64,000 bases of DNA from Salinibacterium xinjiangense (GCF_014645015.1 NZ_BMLC01000001.1:744001-808000); one strand, 5' to 3'; numbered from the stretch's first letter, positions 44,474 through 53,648 are shown. Program-made: numbers and translations. Notes: a model not told the origin generated them from the sequence alone.

Positions 44474-44479
44474 ATACTA
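44474..44479 (-). promoter_or_regulatory. Leaderless-type -10 of lemA
   Basis: TAGTAT on the minus strand, 6 bases before the ATG. Confidence 0.55.
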
Positions 44480-44531
44480 TCCGAGCACCCCTCCGTTTTC
44501 CCGGACGGGCCGTGCTCTCACAGCTTCGCCC

Positions 44532-44537
44532 TAGGCT
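44532..44537 (+). promoter_or_regulatory. Leaderless-type -10 of apt
   Basis: TAGGCT, 6 bases before the ATG at 44544. Confidence 0.55.
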
Positions 44538-44543
44538 CGACCT

Positions 44544-45083
44544 ATGCCATCGACACTCGAGAAATCCGCAGCCGACGCCATCGAAGCGCTGACAGCTCTC
44601 GTACCGGATTTTCCGAAACCGGGCATCGTCTTCCGCGATCTCACCCCGGTGTTCGCCGACGGTTCGGCGCTGAGGCTGGTCACCGATGCCCTGGTCGAGC
44701 CATTCAGGGGACGGGTGGATGTGGTCGCCGGCGTCGAAGCCCGCGGATTCGTGCTGGCGGCGGCGGCCGCCTACGCCCTCGGGGTGGGAGTCGCCGTCAT
44801 CCGCAAGGCCGGCAAGCTGCCGCCAGACGTGATCTCGGAGAGCTACTCGCTCGAATACGGTGAGGCCACGCTCGAGGTGCAGCCCCACAACCTGCCATCG
44901 GGATGCCGCGTGCTGGTGCTCGACGACATCCTCGCCACGGGCGGCACACTGGCCGCAGCGACGACACTCGTGGAGCGAGCCGGCTGGACCGTGACCGGCG
45001 TGAGCGTCGTACTCGAGCTCGATGGGCTGGGTGGACGCGAGGCGCTGCCGGGTCGCGACATCCGTTCTCTCGTCGTGGCGTAA
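44544..45083 (+). CDS. apt: Adenine phosphoribosyltransferase
   Basis: Apt salvages adenine to AMP with PRPP. The 179-residue protein is of normal length and has the PRPP-binding signature VLVLDDILATGGTLAA (about 127-142), the VVAGVEARGF loop and the flexible-loop segment SYSLEYGEATLEV. The ATG follows a leaderless-type -10 by 6 bases. The stop is 10 bp from the convergent beta-glucosidase stop. In many actinobacteria apt sits with relA and secDF; that context is absent here. Confidence 0.95.
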   Translation: MPSTLEKSAADAIEALTALVPDFPKPGIVFRDLTPVFADGSALRLVTDALVEPFRGRVDVVAGVEARGFVLAAAAAYALGVGVAVIRKAGKLPPDVISESYSLEYGEATLEVQPHNLPSGCRVLVLDDILATGGTLAAATTLVERAGWTVTGVSVVLELDGLGGREALPGRDIRSLVVA

Positions 45084-45093
45084 CAGCCACCCG

Positions 45094-46539
45094 TCAGGTT
45101 CTGGCCCGCAGCACCTTCTGCAGCCAGTGGTACGAACGCTTCGGTGTGCGTTCCTGGGTTTGGTCGTTGACATGGATCAGGCCGAAGCGCTGCTCGAAGC
45201 CGGCCGCCCACTCCCAGTTATCGAGCAGGGTCCACACGTAGTACCCGCGCACATCGACGCCCTCGACACCGGCGAACGCCGCCGAGACATGATCGGCGAG
45301 ATAGCTGGCCCGGTTCGCGTCGTCGACGGACCCGTCGTCGGCGACGACATCATCGAAACTCGCCCCGCCCTCGGTGATGTACACCGGAGGCAGCACGCCC
45401 TCATAGCGCGTGGCGTAGTCGTTGAGCGTCTCAGTGAGAAACTCCGGGGCGATCGGCCAGCCGAACCCGGTGGTCGGGAATTCGGGCCACGGCCTGAGGT
45501 GGAACGGCAGTTCACGCACACTCTCAGCAGAGCCGTCCGGGGTGGCATCGTCGTTGGGGGCGCCAGAACCGATGCGCGAGGGCATGTAATAGTTCAGACC
45601 GTAGAAGTCCAGCGGCTGCGCGATGGTCCTGAGGTCGGCGGCATCCACTTCAATCAGCGGCTTGAAGAGTTTTCGCGACAGCAACGGGAACTTCGGGTAG
45701 TGGCCGAGTAGCACCGGGTCGGCGAAGATGCGATTGTGAATGATGTCGAAGAGCTCGGCGTATGCCCGGGTCTTCATGTTGTCTTTGGCCGGATGCACCG
45801 GCGAATGTACGTTCGATATGCCGATGCCTCCCTTCACACCGACCGACCGCAGCGCCTGTACGGCGAGACCGTGGCCGAGCAGTTGGTGGTGCGCGGAGAT
45901 GAGGGAGTCGAACATGAGCGTGGCACCGGGCGCATGGATTCCGAGGGCGTATCCGTTGAGCGTGACCGTGGTGGGCTCGTTGATGGTGACCCACTTGTCG
46001 ACCCTGTCACCGAATGCCTCACCCGCGATGATGGCGAAGTCGGCGAAACGACTGGCGGTGTCGCGCAGCATCCATCCGCCCCTGTGCTGTAGCGGCTCAG
46101 GCATGTCCCAATGGAACAGGGTGGCCATGGGCTTGATCCCCGCCGCGAGCAACTCATCGATCAGGCGGTCGTAGAACTGGATTCCTGCACGGTTGGGGCC
46201 GCCCACTCCCCCGGGCTGGATGCGTGGCCAAGCGAGCGAGAACCGGTAGGAGTCGACGCCCAACTCTTTCATGAGCGCCACGTCTTCGCGATACCGGTGG
46301 TAGTGGTCGGTGGCTACCGATGCGTTGGACCCGTCGGCGATGCGGCCAGGCTGTCCCATGAATTCGTCCCACGTCGACGGTCCGCGTCCGTCGTCACGCA
46401 CCGCTCCCTCGATCTGGAACGCTGCTGTCGAGACGCCGATCTCGAAGCCTCTCGGCATGGTCGCCGAGAATCCGTCCGGATCGTGCAGCCATTCGCTCGG
46501 CGTGTGCTGTCGGGATATCCCTCGCGTGCTGTCGCTCAT
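45094..46539 (-). CDS. GH1 family beta-glucosidase
   Basis: This 481-residue retaining glycosidase has the acid/base glutamate E188 in TINEP and the nucleophile E390 in ITEGG, plus FQIEGA and W-LLDNWEWAAGF, so it should be active. GH1 enzymes release beta-linked glucose, galactose or related sugars from aryl or alkyl glycosides. There is no signal peptide, so it works in the cytoplasm. Its ATG overlaps the oxidase stop by 4 bases; it is the last gene of a coupled TetR-aldolase-oxidase-glucosidase operon, which hints at a specialised glycoside substrate. Confidence 0.93.
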   Translation of the reverse strand: MSDSTRGISRQHTPSEWLHDPDGFSATMPRGFEIGVSTAAFQIEGAVRDDGRGPSTWDEFMGQPGRIADGSNASVATDHYHRYREDVALMKELGVDSYRFSLAWPRIQPGGVGGPNRAGIQFYDRLIDELLAAGIKPMATLFHWDMPEPLQHRGGWMLRDTASRFADFAIIAGEAFGDRVDKWVTINEPTTVTLNGYALGIHAPGATLMFDSLISAHHQLLGHGLAVQALRSVGVKGGIGISNVHSPVHPAKDNMKTRAYAELFDIIHNRIFADPVLLGHYPKFPLLSRKLFKPLIEVDAADLRTIAQPLDFYGLNYYMPSRIGSGAPNDDATPDGSAESVRELPFHLRPWPEFPTTGFGWPIAPEFLTETLNDYATRYEGVLPPVYITEGGASFDDVVADDGSVDDANRASYLADHVSAAFAGVEGVDVRGYYVWTLLDNWEWAAGFEQRFGLIHVNDQTQERTPKRSYHWLQKVLRART

Positions 46540-47861
46540 TCGCCCAAAACTTTCCGCAGATAATCATTCGCGAACAACCGCCCAGGGTCGAGCCTGTCAC
46601 GGATCGCGAGGAAGTCGTCGAATCGCGGATATGCCGGGCGCAGGCTCGCGGTGTCACGACCGTGCATCTTGCCCCAGTGCGGGCGCCCCCCGAAGCCCAT
46701 CATGATCGATTCCACGGCGGCGAAATACTCGGTCGGATCTTCGCGGTAGTACCGGTGAACGGCGATATAGCCCGTGTCACGGCCGTGCGCGGTGGACAGC
46801 CAGTTGTCGTCGCTGGCGGTGGCTCGCACCTCCACGGGAAACGTGATGCGCCAGCCGTTGCGCTCGATGGTCGCGCGGATCTCGCGGAGGGCATCCGGAA
46901 CATGCTCCCGGGCAATCGCGTACTCCATCTCTCGAAAACGCACTCGCCTCGGGGAGGTGAACACGGGATGCCAGCTGTCGGTGATCTCACGCGTGGCGAC
47001 GAGCCGCTCGGAAAGCCGGTTGAGGGGCGGGATGGTCGACGGCATCCTGACCCCGAGCTCGCACAGGGCTGCATACAGCCGATTGGGCAGCAATTCGTCG
47101 TCGACCCAGGCAGCGAACCGGCCCTGTACCCGGCGTGGGGTGTCTGCGGGAAGCCGCGTGTTGGACCTGGTCAGGGCGGAGGTGGTGTGCGCGAACCAGT
47201 AGAACTCGAAATGATCGACGGATGACGCGCGGTGCGCCCAATCGTCGAGAACCTCGTCGAGCGGCTCGGCCTTCTCGACGGCGTGCATCATGAAATCAGG
47301 AACGCACCTGAGCGTCACGTCGACCACGACTCCCAGCGCACCGAGGCCGAGCCGCGCCGCGGGGAGCAGCTCGGCATTCTGGTTCGCGCTGATGGTTAGC
47401 AGGGTGCCATCGGCAGATACCAGGGTGATCGCCTCGAGCTGGGTGGCCAGGCCACCGAACGATGCTCCGGTGCCGTGGGTTCCGGTCGAGGTCGCACCGG
47501 CGATGGTCTGCGTGTCGATGTCGCCCATGTTCTCGAGGGCGAGGCCCAGTGGAGCCAGCAGTCCGGGCAGCTGGTGGAGGTAGGTGCCGGCGCCGACCCT
47601 GACCAGGTTGCCGTCGGACGAGATAATGCCGCCGATCCCGGCGACGTCGAGCTGCACGCCGTCCGTCGCCCCAATGGAGGTGAAGCTGTGGCCGGCGCCG
47701 ATGGGCTTGAGGTTCAGCCCCCGGTCACGGGCGAACTCCACGGCAGCACACACGTCATCGACCGACGACGCCGTGGCGACGTAGGCGGGATGCGCGCTCA
47801 CCGAGCGTCCCCAGTTCTGCCAGGGCCGGCCAGTGATGATCGTCGAAGTGGTGATCGTCAC
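46536..47861 (-). CDS. D-arabinono-1,4-lactone oxidase-like FAD enzyme
   Basis: The 441-residue protein has an N-terminal PCMH-type FAD domain, with the candidate flavin-linking histidine H58 in GAGHSFTSIG and GATSTGTHGTG, and a C-terminal ALO domain ending with RPHWGKMHG, then LDPGRLFANDYL. This family includes aldonolactone and alditol oxidases that reduce O2 to peroxide. The true sugar substrate is unknown. The GTG start overlaps the aldolase stop by 4 bases, and its stop overlaps the GH1 start by 4 bases. Confidence 0.9.
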   Translation of the reverse strand: MTITTSTIITGRPWQNWGRSVSAHPAYVATASSVDDVCAAVEFARDRGLNLKPIGAGHSFTSIGATDGVQLDVAGIGGIISSDGNLVRVGAGTYLHQLPGLLAPLGLALENMGDIDTQTIAGATSTGTHGTGASFGGLATQLEAITLVSADGTLLTISANQNAELLPAARLGLGALGVVVDVTLRCVPDFMMHAVEKAEPLDEVLDDWAHRASSVDHFEFYWFAHTTSALTRSNTRLPADTPRRVQGRFAAWVDDELLPNRLYAALCELGVRMPSTIPPLNRLSERLVATREITDSWHPVFTSPRRVRFREMEYAIAREHVPDALREIRATIERNGWRITFPVEVRATASDDNWLSTAHGRDTGYIAVHRYYREDPTEYFAAVESIMMGFGGRPHWGKMHGRDTASLRPAYPRFDDFLAIRDRLDPGRLFANDYLRKVLGE

Positions 47862-49078
47862 AGGAATGCCTTTCCTTCGCCGCGGTAGGTCGGCATCATC
47901 TCGGTGACCTGTTCGTCGACGACGATCGCGAACTCGTTCACGTGCTCGCTCAACTCACCGGCCTTGGTGTGTCGCATCCATACCCGGTCTCCGACGGAGA
48001 GTGCGCCCGCGCCCGTGAGTGGGGTCTGCACCTCTCCCGCCATTTCGCGGGCGACGAATCCGAGACCCATGGGCCACACCGGCTGCGGGAGTCGGTCGAG
48101 GGCTGGCGGCCCCGAGGCGATCCAGCCGCCGCCGAGAAGGGTCGCCATCTCCGGAGTCGGCTTGCGCACCACAGACAGCGCGAAGGCCGCGGCGGGCGCG
48201 GGCTGGAAGTGGCTATAGCCATCGAACAGGTGGGGGCCGAAGAGCCCACTTCCGGCCGCGACTTCGGTGACGGAGGAATCGGATGCCGTGAGCTCGAGCG
48301 ACCCGGTGCCACCACCGTTCACGAACTCGAGTTCGGCGAGTTCCCGAACGGCGACGACGACCTCGCCGCGGCGGCGGATCAGCTCTTCTCCCGAGTTCTT
48401 CTGCACCCAGTCGACGATGCGCCCCCGCGCGGGTTTCCCAGCCGGACGGTTGACTACACCGGCGATCTGGGATTCGTACGCCATCAGCCCGACGAGGATG
48501 AATCCCGGTCGGGCGATCACGGCTCGCGCGAGCGCCACGGCCTGGTCGACGGTGAAGACCGGTGAGCGGAAGACGCCGAGGTAGCCGAGCATCCGGGACT
48601 TCCAGGAGGCGTTGAGCTCGATACACACCCGGATGTTCTCCCGCCGAGCCGGCGGCAGCACGGCATCCACGATGTCGAGCTGCTCGATCGAGTCGACCAT
48701 GATCGTGACCCGGCCAGCGAGCAGCGGCGAGCTTCCGAGCGCGGCGATGGAGGACCGGTCGACCGAGGGGTAGCCGACCACGACATCGTCGATAGTTTCG
48801 GCGAGCCAGAGCGCCTCGGCGAGGGTGTACGCGAGCACTCCCCGGTAGCCGGGCAGCTCCAGCACCGCATCGATCACGCCCCTGACGCGCACCGATTTGC
48901 TCGCGATCCGGATCGGTATGCCCTGGGCCCGGCGCAGCATGTCGTGGGCATTGAATGCGAGCGCTGCAGCGTCGATGGTGCCGAACGGGGTGCCAAGCGC
49001 GGCTGTCGCCCCGGTCAGGGCCGGCCAGTAGAGCTCGGGCGCGAGCCAGGGCTCTGTGGTGGGCCTGGTGAGTCTCAC
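47858..49078 (-). CDS. Amino acid deaminase/aldolase (fold-type III PLP enzyme)
   Basis: The 406-residue protein has the alanine-racemase-type PLP barrel at the N-terminus, with the Schiff-base lysine K61 in IRIASKSVR, and a C-terminal D-serine-dehydratase-like/D-threonine-aldolase-like beta domain. Family members cleave D-threonine-like hydroxy amino acids or deaminate D-serine. A GTG at 49078 overlaps the TetR stop by 4 bases; the open frame upstream is a shadow of the TetR gene. It is coupled to the downstream oxidase. Confidence 0.85.
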   Translation of the reverse strand: MRLTRPTTEPWLAPELYWPALTGATAALGTPFGTIDAAALAFNAHDMLRRAQGIPIRIASKSVRVRGVIDAVLELPGYRGVLAYTLAEALWLAETIDDVVVGYPSVDRSSIAALGSSPLLAGRVTIMVDSIEQLDIVDAVLPPARRENIRVCIELNASWKSRMLGYLGVFRSPVFTVDQAVALARAVIARPGFILVGLMAYESQIAGVVNRPAGKPARGRIVDWVQKNSGEELIRRRGEVVVAVRELAELEFVNGGGTGSLELTASDSSVTEVAAGSGLFGPHLFDGYSHFQPAPAAAFALSVVRKPTPEMATLLGGGWIASGPPALDRLPQPVWPMGLGFVAREMAGEVQTPLTGAGALSVGDRVWMRHTKAGELSEHVNEFAIVVDEQVTEMMPTYRGEGKAFL

Positions 49079-49746
49079 GCGCAGCCGCTCCTGTCCTGTG
49101 ATGACGCAGGCGAAGAATCGGGCGCCGGGCCTGCGAGCACAGGTTCGGCAGGCACAGGATCGGCGAGCCGGGCGATCGCCGTTGCTGCGAGTTCGATCGT
49201 GCGTTGTGCCGCGGCGGTGTCTCCATCGGCGAGCCAGGCCAGTGTGATCCCGTCCGTCATCGTCACGACGAATCGGGCTGCATCGGCGAGGGGATCCCTC
49301 CACGTCACCCCGGCAGCGAGCGCGGCGCTGGCCAGCAACTTGGTCGCTGCCCGGTGGTAGCTCTCGTACTGTGCCCTGGCGAGATGGTGGAGACCGGGCG
49401 TGACCAGGGCATGCTGCAGCAACTCCTGGAGAGCACGTTCGTGCGCTGGATCAGCCCGCACATAGTCGAAGAAGGCGTGCATTCCGTCCAGCACCGAGTT
49501 CCGGATGTCGCTCCCCGGCTTGAGCGACAGGCTCGCGGCTGACATCTCGCCGTCGACGACCCGCTGCATCACCTCGGTGAGAAGTTCGTCCCGGGAGCGG
49601 TATGCGTAGTGGAAGCTCGCGAGCGACATCCCGGCCTCGGCCACGATTGCGCGCGTCGTCGCCTGGGAAAGCCCATGGTTGCCGATGACGCGGAGGGCCG
49701 CGGCGGCAAGCAGCTCGCGGCGCTCGGCGCCAGACATTCGAACCAC
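49075..49746 (-). CDS. TetR-family transcriptional regulator
   Basis: The 223-residue protein has a TetR helix-turn-helix (ATTRAIVAEAGMSLASFHYAYRSRDELL, about 29-56 in two pieces of the motif) and a divergent ligand domain. It is first in a coupled operon with the aldolase, oxidase and GH1 genes, so it probably represses its own operon and responds to a pathway metabolite (inference). Start choice is open: GTG 49746 has GGAGGG 4 bases upstream; ATG 49737 is also possible. The C-terminal tail is Pro/Ala/Ser-rich. Confidence 0.9.
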   Translation of the reverse strand: MVRMSGAERRELLAAAALRVIGNHGLSQATTRAIVAEAGMSLASFHYAYRSRDELLTEVMQRVVDGEMSAASLSLKPGSDIRNSVLDGMHAFFDYVRADPAHERALQELLQHALVTPGLHHLARAQYESYHRAATKLLASAALAAGVTWRDPLADAARFVVTMTDGITLAWLADGDTAAAQRTIELAATAIARLADPVPAEPVLAGPAPDSSPASSQDRSGCA

Positions 49747-49899
49747 GTCGCCCTCCCAGGCCGGATTGGGTCAAGTGTCCCAGACGCTTGCTCCAGTACG
49801 CAATGAAAGAATCCGACATAACGATTCAACCTGAGTATTTCGCAACACTGGAGCGTTGGGATTGACTTGTCTGTCTATCTCTTGCTCAATTGACTCACG

Positions 49900-52323
49900 G
49901 TGAGGTTTCGCGACACGCAAGACCAGGGATGGTCGGTCCGCCACCGCGGGGCGGCGCTCGTCGTGCTGTCCGCAGGAATTTTGCTCGCCCTTCTCGGAAC
50001 CGTTCCCCTGTCGGCCATGGCGGCGGTCGAACCGACACCCGGATCCACCGCCCCGCCCGGCGGGACTCGCGCGCTCACCGCGCCTCTCGTCATCGATTCG
50101 CCGTCGAACGATGCCCTGTTCGCGAGTTCGAGCGTCACGATATCCGGCACCAAAGACCCGGCAGGCATCGTTGAAGTGCAATCCCTGACGGGTGGCGCGC
50201 CCTCCTGTGCCATCCAGGCTGGCGGTTCGACATGGGAGTGCACATTCAGTGCGCCCACGGGGCGCAACACCGTTACCGTTTTCCAGCGTTTCGACGGCGA
50301 CCCCACTCCGGAGCAGGCCCGAGTCACCGTGAGGGCGCTGCCAGCGCCGACGATCACCGGCCGTTCACCCATCCTGACCACCGGTCTCGTGACGGGCACC
50401 GGCTACCCCGGTTCGGGGATCGTGCTCTCCGGTTCCGCTGTCGGCAACTGCCCCGGCATCGTGCAGCCGAGTGGATACTGGTCCTGCCCACTGGTCGTCA
50501 GCGCGTCGGGCGACTATTCCGTGTCTGCGACGCAGACATGGGCAGACGATGACAACCAACCAGGTGGCACGAGTGGCGCCGTGGTCATCAGGGTCGACCG
50601 GGATCCACCGGCCTACCCGGTATTCACCCAGCCGGTCTCCGGCGCCCAGCCGGGAAGCCAGCCGACGGTCTTCGCCGGAACCGGAGAGAACGGCGCCAGG
50701 GTCGATGTCTTCGTGGATGGCACCCTCGTCTGCTCGAGCAGCGTCGGCGCCGGGAACTGGTCCTGTTCCTCCGCCCTCGGTGAAGGGCCGCACAGCGTGC
50801 AGGGTATCCAGTGGGATCTCGCCGGCAATCCCAGTGGCGCAACTCCGGGCATCGCGATCTCCATCACCGGCGCGACCGCTCCGGTCGCCCCCCAGCCGGA
50901 GCGACAGAAGCCGAGCTTCGTCGAGCCTCCCGCGACCGACCAGGCCACGCCGGTCCCCGTCCCCCCTCCCGCTGCCGCACAGGACACCGCCGAAGCTCCC
51001 GCCGCGGTTCCTACCCTCCCGTTCTTCCCTCCGCCGGTGGGCGGCATCTCGGGGCTTCCTCCACTCGACACCTGGGGCACTCCGACCCAGTACGGCGGCG
51101 CCATCCCCTCCGTCGAATCGACAGCCACCGGCAGCGCATGGCTGTGGGGCCTCGGCCTGGGGGTCGTCTTCGTGCTACTGATTGCCATGCCACTGCGTTT
51201 GGCGCTCACCGCCCTGCGCAGCCGTTTCCCGCGTCACTACTTCGCGCGGGATCACAGCAGGTTGACGGCATCCGAGGTTCCCCAGCTGCGCCCCAGGATG
51301 ACCCTGCTGGGCGCGATCGGTGCCGCCGCCGCACTCGCCGCGCTTGCCGGCGGCATCCAGGGTGAAGTGCGCTACCTCAGGCTCGCCATCGCCGTCGCGA
51401 TCGCACTGCTCGTGCTGAACGGTATCTCCGTGGCGCTGACGACGCGGATGGCCACGAAAGCGCTGGGCGGTGAATCACGACTCAGGCTGGTGCCGATATT
51501 CCTGACGATCGCCGCGCTCGCCGCCCTCGTGTCGCGCGCTGGCGGCATCCAGCCCCCCGTCATCGTGGGAGTCGTGATCGCGGCATCCTTCCTGGCCGAG
51601 GTTCCCGCCCGGTCACGGGGACTCGTCGCCACGCTCCAGCTCGCCGTGACGCTTGCTCTCGGGCTCGCAGCGTGGCTCGCCCACAGCGCGATCGGCGCGG
51701 TGACCGGATTTCTCCCGTTGCTGGCAACCGAAACCCTGTCGAGCCTCTGCATCGCGGCGATAGGTTCCGCGGTCGTCCTGGCCCTGCCGGTGAGCCGGAT
51801 GCCCGGCCGCCTCATCTTCGAATGGTCACCGGTCACATGGGTCGCTGTCGCTCTCGCCGCGGGCACCATCGCCGGCGTCGTGATCGCGGGCGGATCCACC
51901 TTCCCCGTCCCGTCGCTCGTCGGCCTCTCGCTCGCGTTCGCGGCGCTCTGCCTCGCTCTCTGGGCGTGGATCCGCCTCATCGAGCCGCCGCTCAACTCGC
52001 GCGCGCCAGCAACGACGGGCGGAAGCACGGGCGGAAGCGCAGGCGCAGGCGCAGGCACGATGAGCGCAGCACGCACCCGGCCCTGGTCCGAATCAGGCTA
52101 CGACGTCACGCCTGAGGCACGATATGAGGTCGGCCGTCTCGCTGTCGCGGTCACTCCAGTCGGACTCCCCCAGCGGGAGGGTGCGACTGAACTGGGGATA
52201 GTTCACGGTGATGCGCACGTCTCCGAGCCCGTCGCCGGTGGGCTCAGCACCGTCCGCGAAAGACTCCAGCGCGAAGCTGCTGAGCCCCTTCCGGGCAGTG
52301 ACCGTCACCTCGAGAGGAGTTGA
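49900..52323 (+). CDS. Ig-repeat surface protein with C-terminal polytopic membrane domain
   Basis: This 807-residue protein has a signal-like hydrophobic segment (about 17-41), three Ig-like repeats (about 60-146, 147-233, 234-323), a Pro/Ala-rich linker (325-405) and about eight membrane segments from residue 413 to about 700. Each repeat has a paired cysteine with the form W-C, spaced by about 11 residues (C103/C114, C184/C196, C278/C289), followed by a G-x-V strand. No enzyme motif is seen. I recognise no full-length family; a surface sensor, anchor or transporter are all possible. The last 76 codons overlap an antisense gene. Confidence 0.75.
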   Translation: MRFRDTQDQGWSVRHRGAALVVLSAGILLALLGTVPLSAMAAVEPTPGSTAPPGGTRALTAPLVIDSPSNDALFASSSVTISGTKDPAGIVEVQSLTGGAPSCAIQAGGSTWECTFSAPTGRNTVTVFQRFDGDPTPEQARVTVRALPAPTITGRSPILTTGLVTGTGYPGSGIVLSGSAVGNCPGIVQPSGYWSCPLVVSASGDYSVSATQTWADDDNQPGGTSGAVVIRVDRDPPAYPVFTQPVSGAQPGSQPTVFAGTGENGARVDVFVDGTLVCSSSVGAGNWSCSSALGEGPHSVQGIQWDLAGNPSGATPGIAISITGATAPVAPQPERQKPSFVEPPATDQATPVPVPPPAAAQDTAEAPAAVPTLPFFPPPVGGISGLPPLDTWGTPTQYGGAIPSVESTATGSAWLWGLGLGVVFVLLIAMPLRLALTALRSRFPRHYFARDHSRLTASEVPQLRPRMTLLGAIGAAAALAALAGGIQGEVRYLRLAIAVAIALLVLNGISVALTTRMATKALGGESRLRLVPIFLTIAALAALVSRAGGIQPPVIVGVVIAASFLAEVPARSRGLVATLQLAVTLALGLAAWLAHSAIGAVTGFLPLLATETLSSLCIAAIGSAVVLALPVSRMPGRLIFEWSPVTWVAVALAAGTIAGVVIAGGSTFPVPSLVGLSLAFAALCLALWAWIRLIEPPLNSRAPATTGGSTGGSAGAGAGTMSAARTRPWSESGYDVTPEARYEVGRLAVAVTPVGLPQREGATELGIVHGDAHVSEPVAGGLSTVRERLQREAAEPLPGSDRHLERS

Positions 52324-52596
52324 CACCGCGCCGGGATCGCCATCGAAGTTCGCATAGGCGACGATGTCGTCGGTGAATGCCACGACCGAGACCGACGCAT
52401 GGCTCTCGCCGCGCGGCGCAACATACTTCGCCGAAAAATACCGGATCTCGCCCTCGCCGGTCGCCAGGATCAGGTCGGTCAGCAATTGCGAGTACCACGA
52501 GGGAACACCGTCGACAGTGCCGTCGCGCCAACTGAGCTCTGACTTGAATCGGATCTCAAAACGCTTCCGCTGGTCGCCCATGCCGGGTATTGTCAC
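52093..52596 (-). CDS. Conserved-looking hypothetical protein, antisense to the Ig-repeat gene end
   Basis: The ~167-residue cytoplasmic protein starts at a GTG with GGAGG 5 bases upstream; in-frame ATGs lie 11 codons before it and nearby. Balanced composition, regular strand pattern (RFEIRFKSEL, ASVSVVAF, LEVTVTARKGLSSFALESF) and no low complexity suggest a folded protein. I recognise no family. Its last 231 bases overlap the 3' end of the convergent 807-residue gene, unusually long for two real genes; I think this one is real and the overlap is the oddity. Confidence 0.62.
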   Translation of the reverse strand: MTIPGMGDQRKRFEIRFKSELSWRDGTVDGVPSWYSQLLTDLILATGEGEIRYFSAKYVAPRGESHASVSVVAFTDDIVAYANFDGDPGAVSTPLEVTVTARKGLSSFALESFADGAEPTGDGLGDVRITVNYPQFSRTLPLGESDWSDRDSETADLISCLRRDVVA

Positions 52597-52699
52597 CATC
52601 GCCTCCAAGTGTGTACCAAAAGTGAGCACTGTCCCACGCTACATACCTCAGCGCCTTCGTCACAGTCCGCCCTTGGGGGGCACGGCTGTGCAGGTTCCG

Positions 52700-53245
52700 C
52701 TACTTCTTCGTGGCTGGGGTGCGGTTTTCTGCCGAGACCATCCAGGCGAACTGCTCGAGCTTTTCGATGATGCCATGCAGGATGTCGGCACTCGTCGGAT
52801 CTTCGTTGTCCACCTCATCGTGAACCCCACGCATCGTGGCGACGGTTGCTTCCAGGCGGATGGTGACCAGGTCGACGGTCTCGGTGGTGTCGATCTCCCC
52901 CGCGGGATACTCGGGGAGGCTCGTGGTGCCAGCGATCGTGTCACTGCGCCCATCCGGAATTCCGTGGAGCGCCCGCATGCGCTCGGCAATAGCGTCACTG
53001 AACTCGCGAGTCTCGTCGATAATTTCATCGAGAATGCGATGGGTGTCACGGAAGTTGCGGCCGACCACGTTCCAGTGCGCCTGCTTGCCCTGGATCTGCA
53101 GCTCGAGAAGGTCGACCAGCACCTTCTGCATGTCGTCAGTGAGGGTCTTCGAGGCGGTGAAACCGTGCTCAGCATTCTGGCGCCGTGTGACCCTTGCGCC
53201 TGAGCCGGTTGGAGCCTTCGTGTCACGTGCATTCGAAGTAGTCAT
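52700..53245 (-). CDS. dps: Dps-family ferritin-like DNA-binding protein
   Basis: The 181-residue protein has the Dps ferroxidase pattern: QAHWNVVGRNF, then DEIIDETREFSDAIAERM, and a four-helix bundle. An N-terminal basic tail (about 1-25: ARVTRRQ) and a C-terminal basic end (TPATKK) may contact DNA. It stores iron and protects DNA during starvation or peroxide stress. TAGCCT is 6 bases before the ATG, so the transcript is probably leaderless. The length is normal. Confidence 0.92.
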   Translation of the reverse strand: MTTSNARDTKAPTGSGARVTRRQNAEHGFTASKTLTDDMQKVLVDLLELQIQGKQAHWNVVGRNFRDTHRILDEIIDETREFSDAIAERMRALHGIPDGRSDTIAGTTSLPEYPAGEIDTTETVDLVTIRLEATVATMRGVHDEVDNEDPTSADILHGIIEKLEQFAWMVSAENRTPATKK

Positions 53246-53251
53246 AACGAC

Positions 53252-53257
53252 AGGCTA
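53252..53257 (-). promoter_or_regulatory. Leaderless-type -10 of dps
   Basis: TAGCCT on the minus strand, 6 bases before the ATG. Confidence 0.5.
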
Positions 53258-53333
53258 GAACTCGGGGCCGTTCGTGTCAGGGGGGTCGATTATTTGCTGT
53301 TCGAGTGATACGGCTGGAGCCCGATGCGGAGGG

Positions 53334-53648
53334 TCATGATGCCGACGGTGGCTCCGGTTCCGGGCTGAATGACAGCCCAGCCGGGTTGTTGGATGACGCC
53401 GCGAGCACCTCGATCCAATCCCGGTTAATGACAGGCGGTCGACTGCCGAAGTAGCGGAAGAACAGTGTGCTGCTCGGGTCCAGCCAGATCGCGCTCCGGC
53501 CGCTTCCCGCACCGGGGGCGTTGGTCCATGAGAACACGAATCCTTCCCGGCGACGAAGCTTGGCCGTGATGACGATCTGGAGGTGCGCGAGGGCGCGATC
53601 ATCGAACGGGATCTCAGTCCCGGACGCGCCATACAACAGAATTCCCAC
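53334..53648 (-). CDS. Small conserved protein, DUF7882-like
   Basis: The 104-residue protein begins MGILLYGASGTEIPFDDRAL, followed by AHLQIVITAKLRRREGF. I associate this pattern with a small family (DUF7882-like) of Microbacteriaceae, some members once mislabelled as DNA ligase. The middle (FSWTNAPGAGSGRSAIWLDPS) looks like a small beta barrel. The GTG has GGAAGG 7 bases upstream. Function unknown; it lies between dps and sufS. The C-terminus ends in a Ser/Pro/Glu tail. Confidence 0.65.
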   Translation of the reverse strand: MGILLYGASGTEIPFDDRALAHLQIVITAKLRRREGFVFSWTNAPGAGSGRSAIWLDPSSTLFFRYFGSRPPVINRDWIEVLAASSNNPAGLSFSPEPEPPSAS

